Shown one piece after another: positions 33,765-39,438 of a DNA stretch of 39,438 nt. The stretch is taken from NCBI GenBank assembly GCA_000444245.1, contig ATSW01002016.1, positions 1 through 39,438 of the forward strand, written 5' to 3'. Positions within the stretch are counted from its first letter, which is position 1. Each line of letters opens with the position of its first letter. The stretch comes from Botryllus schlosseri. Its lineage: Eukaryota > Chordata > Ascidiacea > Stolidobranchia > Styelidae. The notes under the pieces were generated by a model that saw only the letters and a program-made list of their open reading frames with translations, was not told the origin of the DNA and made no database searches. Position numbers and translations under genes: made by a program.

Positions 33765-36125
33765 GATGCCGCCGGGATCTATGGCATCACCGGAATCGCC
33801 GTCTATCCATTTCCGAATGTATTCCGCTCAATAGGTCGGCGCGGGGTCCGAGCAAAACGCAATTGAAGGAAGCTACCTTTTTGATAGCGTATTTTCTTCG
33901 TAATCGCTTGAATATTGTGATTTTTGCACCGTAGCTGTAGTATCATATTGTACACCTTTACCGCTGCTGCTGCAAAAATACTTGATTCCGGATACGAAGT
34001 CCGGACCCGGAATGTAATCACCCGGCCTATCGGAACTTGCTGCTAGACACTTTCACTAATATTAGTTTATATTTATATACTCACGAAACGTACACAGTTT
34101 CAGGCGCGTAGTACCGTAGAATGCATTTGACGACTGTTACCCGCAATGTTAATGTGACGTCACAAAACCCACTAACTACGCGTCTGTTTGCTCTGGCTGT
34201 AGCTGTACGAAAGTGTACAATGTACATCCGATGCGAATCGTTGTAGATCAAATAACCCAAAATGCGGTGCAATAATGACGAAATACTCGCCCGTACAAGC
34301 CATTGGGTATGATGCTAGTGATCACACACACGTCTTGAAAGTGCCGAAAATCATAATTTATCCAAATACTTCGAACTAGTGTTGATACGAAATGTGCCAA
34401 ATGCGTCATTCTGTAGTTGTCCAAAATATTTTACATTTATACCGTCTCGCTTGTCACTCTTCCTAATCACGTTATAGATCTTCTTTCTACTACACATTTA
34501 TGTCACAGAGCTCTTGAACCTGCGAGATATATGTCTTCCAATCCTTTCGCGTTGGTTAACTTCTTCATATCATTTCAGCTGAAGCCAGAAAGCGTTGAGA
34601 TTCACTCTGACGTTGTGATAGGGGCAAGTTACAAAGTCAGTACGAGTGTGTTGGGTTGTGTTGATGATTAGGTGTGTCACATTCGAGTAGGCTGGCTGAC
34701 ATTTGCCGTGGTATTCGTTGTGACTCTTGAAGAGTGTGTTGCGATTCTTTGGCTTGACACACTCCTAGATGGGCTTCCCGTGCAAGTATCATGTAGCAGT
34801 GCAATTGAATTACTTCCTGTTTACCTGTATAGTAGATAGAACGCCGGCGCCCGTCTACCGATGCGTGACTGTGCCTGTGACGCGACAACCGTCTGGCCTG
34901 CTGCGACCGATCTTGATATCGTGGATTTTTACATGTTCTAGCGAATATGAAATGTATTATTTATGTTCTTCTTTATTATTTCACACTATCAATTCGAATG
35001 TTTCTTATTTTGAGTAGAATTTCTTTTATGATGCCTTCGACGCGTTACTTTTTGCTATTGAATAAATCTTGCTGGAAGGTCGAATTCGCTGCTGTGAATG
35101 ATTGTTCTGTCATGCATCTTCCAGTAGAACTGATGTCCCGACGTCTGTATTACAAGAATTGGTTTATTGTCTTTATAAGATCTGTTTAAAATTGGTTTCT
35201 CTGGAAATGTTCAATTTGCGCGGGTAATACTCTGAACGCACAACTCACATAATTGAATCTAACTGAATAGGTCGTTTTGAAAGAATTCCTAGTAAAGAAA
35301 ATATATTCCGAGAATGGCTTCGCTGTGACAGAAAGTTGGCGTGATCTAGTCTGGCGGTGTGCAACGCGCGAAACTAATCTACACATGCATTTAGGGGTCG
35401 ACCGTTTCCGCGCCGGCACACATGAAGCATGCGGCTGTGCAAAGTGCGGTGCCCAAAAGATTGACGGCGTTAAATCCTTTGCTCAAAATGACCGTGGCAT
35501 GCTGTCCGACACCCTCGATATTGATATGTCAAGGCGCCGATTCGTCTTGTCCTTGCAATGGAAAATGCGGTCCACAGAGGAACATAGCTCTCTCCATCGA
35601 ATAAATATTACTATGAAAGATAAATTCCATGTAATATCAACATCACTGAACCAAACACCAATGTGTTTCATAGAACTGCGTTGCGTTCAACAAACTGCAC
35701 CTTTTCTAAGGTGTGGGGGAGGAAAATCTTTTCTGGATGAGATTTTTTTTTCAGCCAAATTGACCGTAAACTAGTGGTTTCACAAAGTTTATGAGATCAT
35801 CGAACCGGTTAGCATTACTGGTTTCTGTCAATCACTTTTTGTAACAGAACTATGCATGAAGAAATTTGGATTTTGCGAGAAAATAATTGAATCCGACCAC
35901 TGCCGTAAACCCCATACGCATACCGCACCCGCAATTATAATACACTACAGACGATTCAGCTTTAAAGTACTTCATACATATTTAGCACTAGAGAAGGTAA
36001 CCCAATCAAGAGACAGGCGGCTTTATGTAGCCACCGGAAGATGTATCCCAAACAAGAGATCGCAGTATGTAGGAATCTTTATGTAGCCACTACCAATCAC
36101 AGTAAACATGATCTTGTTACGAGGG
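33765..36125. other. Non-coding stretch with a transposon fragment
   Basis: Possible 3' UTR of the four-TM gene followed by non-coding DNA. About 35420-35545 resembles the inside of the hAT element at 7511-8443 (CGGCTGTGCAAAGTGCGGTG against CGGCTGGGCAAAGTGCGGTA). The 165-codon open frame there, which begins with TTG, is therefore not treated as a gene. AATAAA occurs at 35061-35066. Confidence 0.35.
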
Positions 36126-36129
36126 GATC

Positions 36130-36350
36130 AGTCAGTCAGTCAGTCAGGTTTATTAATATTTTCATCGTTTCAAAACATCACAAGACTGCGATACAATGAA
36201 AAGATAGGAAGGTATCGAAACAACTTGGAGTAGCCATTAAGATCAGACACCCACCTTAGCCTAGGCGAAGTAAATAAGAGGCATGCACACTGAATGAAAG
36301 GTAATGCAGAGAATATAAGACGCAAGCGACAAAATGGGGTGGCATGTGGC
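36130..36350 (-). mobile_element. Non-LTR retroposon 3' end with (TGAC)n tail
   Basis: On the minus strand this reads ...CTTTTCATTGTATCGCAGTC...AATATTAATAAACC and then (TGAC)n (36131-36147 on the plus strand). It is homologous to 7881-8107, which ends in AATAAACC plus an ATG repeat. Both copies begin near the same internal point (ACATGCC), so this may be a short SINE-like unit or similarly truncated LINE 3' ends. Confidence 0.72.
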
Positions 36351-36539
36351 GGAGGGCGATATCAAGTATTCTTTTTTAAATTTCGGTGATGCTAAAACTA
36401 AATTTGTCATATCATCGATTGCTATTGCCGAAAATTAAATGCGGTTACTGTGAACATATATACATCCAGCGGCTTCTTTGCTACTTATTGAGATTTTTGA
36501 ATAATGAAAAAATAAGAGGGTACCGAAATGACATGTAGT

Positions 36540-36944
36540 TAGGGTTGCAAAACAAAAATCAATTAAAAACAAACATGTTTAAAACAAGGCTCTCATTTAA
36601 AACATGTTTTTTTTCAGCCATGGCGTCACGGATATTCAATTGTGACGTCATAATGGATTGACAGTATGGGGTAAATATAGCTCCTTTGACGAAATGCTGG
36701 CTGTTGAATCGACTATTTTTAGGGTTCCAACCATCCCATATCGATATGTGTCGACTAAATCGGGTGGTACCTGTCCGTAGGCTCATATAACATGTTTTTT
36801 TCGAAAGTATTTACAGAATTATGGCATAATTTTACAACTTGAAAAAAAAATTGTTTTTTCCAAAATGCCTTTGTTTAAAACACTGTTTAAAACATGTTTT
36901 GAACAAAGTGTTTTAAAACACCGTTTGTTTTAAATGGAACCCTA
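36540..36944. mobile_element. MITE with TAGGGTTGCA termini and TTTAAAACA palindromes
   Basis: Left end TAGGGTTGCAAAAC, right end AAATGGAACCCTA (inverted). Flanks catgtagt and actgtagt share six of eight bases. Both subterminal regions repeat GTTTAAAACA/TGTTTTAAAC, which can fold. 405 bp, no coding frame. Confidence 0.7.
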
Positions 36945-36984
36945 ACTGTAGTAGTAACTGTAGTAGTCTTTTAATCTAGCGTTA

Positions 36985-37340
36985 CCGATGCTGCCATATG
37001 TCCTCTTTTAAGAGGATTTGTTCTCTTTTTTTCAATAAATTGAAATGTCCTCTTTTTTGGGAATTTGTCCTCGACGCAGCGAACGACGGAGTTGGCAAGA
37101 CAATCTACGAAAAATACGGCGCAAAGGGTATTTCGGGAGTAGAGATGAGAAAGATGACTTTTTTTCAGTCAACACCACGAGAGTAACTTAAAAAGCGGGT
37201 AATTCGGGAGCCGAGTAAAAGTGATGACCTTTTTGTAAGTAAGCACAGTACTAGAGGTAGAAAATTTTTCAAAATGACCAGTTTTCTTTCCCGGTACTGT
37301 AGTTTTCATAATTTAAAAATTTTCCTCTTTTCCGGTTCTC
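36985..37340 (-). mobile_element. GAGGAC-family MITE, inverted and decayed copy
   Basis: TGTCCTCTTTTAAGAGGA, ATGTCCTCTTTTTTGG and TTTTCCTCTTTTCCGG are the family's GAGGAC blocks in reverse. Inside, GATGACTTTTTTTCAGTCAAC and GATGACCTTTTTGTAAGTAA are two hairpin units. The ends are not preserved. Confidence 0.6.
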
Positions 37341-37357
37341 AAAATATTTAATTGAAC

Positions 37358-37506
37358 AGTAAATTCATGCTGAAATGAGCCCGAATATTTTCGGCTGACA
37401 CTCGTCAGGGGTAATCGTCAGCAATCGTAGAGAATTGGTGACGATTAGCCTACACCTGACGAGTGCAGCCGAAAATATTCAGGTTCATTTCAATATGAAT
37501 TACTAG
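37358..37506. repeat. Large inverted repeat (hairpin), ~60-bp arms
   Basis: The left arm includes TTCATGCTGAAATGAG and GAATATTTTCGGCTGACACT, then CGTCAGG; the right arm is its reverse complement with few mismatches (CCTGACGAGTGCAGCCGAAA). The loop is about 18 nt (37421-37438). It is probably a foldback MITE; no protein is encoded. Confidence 0.8.
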
Positions 37507-37581
37507 TCAATTGGGTATTGAAGTTCTGTACCTCCAAGAAGCTCTTCTAACCCTATTTAATCAGACACCGTTGACCGACAA

Positions 37582-37945
37582 TAGGGTTGCCATATTTTGG
37601 AAATATGAAAAGAGGACACTTTTTCCAAATTTTCAGACTTGCAATAACGGAGGAAAATACCGAAAAATTGGTATAATTTTTGCACTTCGTGGTCGGTTGA
37701 CGAAGAAGGTCAACTTTCTAGCTCAGCTCCCAAAATACAGTTTTTCTTTCAGATTATCAGTTGGTTGACTAAAAAAAGGTCAACTTTCTGGCTCAAGCTC
37801 CCGAAAAAGCCGTCGGAGCGTTACTTCGGTGGTGATCCACTGTATATCAGTCGAATTTTGCCCTATATTTAACCAAAATTCTCAAAAACGATGACAAAAT
37901 CTCAAAATAGAGGACATTTGTGCGTCCAGAGGGGACGTAACCCTA
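37582..37945. mobile_element. GAGGAC-family MITE, two internal hairpin units
   Basis: Begins TAGGGTTGCCATATTTTGGA and ends GGGGACGTAACCCTA, with AAAAGAGGACACTTTTTCC and ATAGAGGACATTTG near the ends. It has two copies of the GTTGAC...GGTCAAC unit. Flanking 8-mers (accgacaa and gcctacgt) do not match, so the target duplication has decayed or been lost. Confidence 0.8.
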
Positions 37946-37982
37946 GCCTACGTGCATGTAAAGGCGTAGCATACTAGCAATA

Positions 37983-38060
37983 GAAATGCGTTCATTTCGA
38001 TATGTGAGGCTTGGGTCGCGAAATACCAATAAAACTAACGATTTAGGAAGCGGGCTGGCA
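37983..38060 (+). mobile_element. Fragment of the CAGTGGTTCTTAAAG hAT element
   Basis: ATGCGTTCATTTCGATATGT, then GGCTTGGGTCGCGAAATACC, parallels the right part of 7511-8443 (ATGCATTCATTTTGGTGTGT, GCTTGGGTCGCGAGATACC). No termini remain. Confidence 0.6.
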
Positions 38061-39031
38061 AACCGAAAGGCCAGAAGAAAAGATGCTGCAATTGCTGCAT
38101 GTTATCGTTTGAACGTAAACAACACAAGCGATAATCCATCTTGATTGCGGACAATACTTAATTAATTAATTACTGAAACCTGCATGCGACCAGCAGTCAA
38201 GTCTGTAGCAACCGCCGGGCCAATTATGAGCTAAAATGGCGCGAACATGCCTCGCACACTGCAGCACGAGAGAGACAAGATCATATTTCAATGTCATTGT
38301 TCACCGAGCCCTTCTCGTCCCTCTTTTCTCTCTTTTGGAAAGATTGCAGCGGAAAACCAAAGAAGAGAGCGTCATACAATCGTGATTCCAAATTACCGCC
38401 TTACGTAGCTTTGATGCTTCATATTGCGCTGGAGGAAGGTAGCTCGGTAGATATGCGTGCAGCCGTTTCGTATTCGAACCTAACCGCACCTGCCATATCG
38501 GTTATTTTGATATCTATTGTGCTAAAAAATCTCAGACCTGTAACTGTAACAATGTTGCGAAAATGGGCGGCGGCATGTTCGATATGCGAGCCTATTCGGA
38601 GCGTAGAATGGTCATTGGTCAAGTCATGCAAGCAGATATGGCACTTTCCATTCCAATTTCATATTAACTGTAGACATAATGATCGCGTACTTTCTGATAG
38701 CTCTCGTAGACCCTTTCCAGTATTGGTGCGCGGCTAGGAACCGAGTCAATATGTGTAGCTAGGATGAGAATTTTGCATGCAGCGAAACATTTTAGCCGTG
38801 GGTTACGTTATTGATGACAGCTAGAACGCGACATATGTATATATTTTGCCTACCGACAAATGTCACTTCATTTTCATGGCTAGTCCTTTTTTTGTTGACC
38901 TCTCTGTTGATTCAGTGCACAGCTGTAGTGTATAGGTGTGTAGTGTAGCCTACCTTACGGGTTCGCGAACTAGTTCCAAGACTGGTACAAACCTCCTTGT
39001 TTTGTAATGTGATTGCTGTTGGTATGTAATT
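38061..39031. other. Non-coding stretch
   Basis: A 148-codon ATG frame (38291-38737) overlaps two minus-strand frames and shows no family motifs. With this base composition one such frame in 39 kb is expected by chance. No repeats are recognised. Confidence 0.3.
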
Positions 39032-39035
39032 TTAC

Positions 39036-39268
39036 CAGAAAGTGTGATTGGCGGCGTTGAGCGAAAGCTGCGTGCGCGATAATTGCAAATCGCCTATATT
39101 CATGCCGCGGAGTATATATTTTGAAGATAACATGGAGTCAATGCCTGTATCCACTTGATTGTCACTAAACACACCTCGCGGAATAAGGTTTTCCTGTATT
39201 TGCGTCCATACAAACGGAGTATCGCCAACGCCTTCAACGCGAACCGGCATGTCTGTTCCCTCGCCACC
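39036..39268 (-). CDS. Coding exon of an unidentified gene running off the right edge
   Basis: The acceptor CTGTGTTAG|GGTGGC at 39268 opens a frame that reads GGEGTDMPVRVEGVGDTPFV, then WTQIQENLIPRGVFSDNQVD, then SKYILRGMNIGDLQLSR. It reaches either a stop (TAA at 39032) or, more likely, a donor TCTG|GTAAAA at 39035, since no AATAAA follows nearby. The even, charged and polar residue mix and the splice signals suggest real coding sequence, but I do not recognise the family. Upstream exons would lie beyond the window. Confidence 0.5.
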
Positions 39269-39438
39269 CTAACACAGAGACCACAACCGTGCTATACTAA
39301 TGCGCAATGAAATATTATTATTAGTTGCAATATGTTGCGTATTCATTTGTTGCCTTTGTATTCTTTCTTACATTACTTCAGTATTTGTGTAGTTGGCGAA
39401 GCAACAGTCTTTACTACGCGGATGCTTCGATTTTGAGT

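Noticed and set aside
35277-35774. 165-codon open frame on the plus strand with CGCAKCGAQK
   Set aside because: It begins with TTG, has no family motifs, and part of it matches the non-coding inside of a hAT element at 7511-8443.
38291-38737. 148-codon ATG frame
   Set aside because: No recognisable domain and overlapping frames on the other strand; about one such frame is expected by chance in this much sequence.
1-39438. Retrovirus-like, LTR, Polinton or other virus-derived elements
   Set aside because: No reverse transcriptase, integrase, protease, capsid, envelope or polymerase motif was seen, and no long terminal repeats; mobile DNA here is hAT-type MITEs and short non-LTR 3' ends.

Overview
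The window is animal genomic DNA, about 60% A+T. It holds spliced genes with GT-AG introns (one probably GC-AG), wide intergenic gaps, and many short non-autonomous DNA transposons with 8-bp target-site duplications. The protein families, intron sizes, hAT-type MITE load and repeated TGACGTCA palindromes suit an invertebrate. A tunicate or other marine deuterostome is my best guess, but the sequence alone does not prove it. N's in the first 430 bases fall inside a tandem repeat, as expected at a contig edge or a heterozygous collapsed repeat.

Layout. 1-565: satellite-like tandem repeat. 2561-4335: an apparently intact sphingosine-1-phosphate lyase whose 564-codon reading frame has no intron; only the 5' UTR appears spliced. 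5580-15343, minus strand, tail to tail with it: a seven-exon gene for an ER-type glucose-6-phosphate dehydrogenase (H6PD-like). I rebuilt it exon by exon, with reading phase agreeing at every junction. Its introns are packed with hAT MITEs, some nested. One substrate-contacting residue is changed, one intron appears to be only 32 nt, and the 6-phosphogluconolactonase half of H6PD was not found. 16503-16649: an orphan candidate 5' exon. 25231-33764, plus strand: a six-exon gene for a four-transmembrane protein that resembles the LAPTM type in layout. Its first exon was not located. 39036-39268, minus strand: one coding-looking exon of an unidentified gene that runs off the right edge. The rest (16.7-25.2 kb, 33.8-39.0 kb) is non-coding as far as I can see, with MITEs, a hairpin element and 3' ends of a non-LTR retroposon.

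How the genes relate. S1P lyase (sphingolipid breakdown) and H6PD (NADPH supply in the ER lumen) both act at the ER, but I see no sign of a shared operon or coordinated system; their adjacency may be chance. The most useful observations are the altered H6PD active site, its 32-nt intron, the single-exon lyase, the newly assembled four-TM gene, and the MITE families with clear target-site duplications. I found no reverse transcriptase, integrase, capsid, envelope or other virus-derived gene, and no CRISPR array or tRNA gene.
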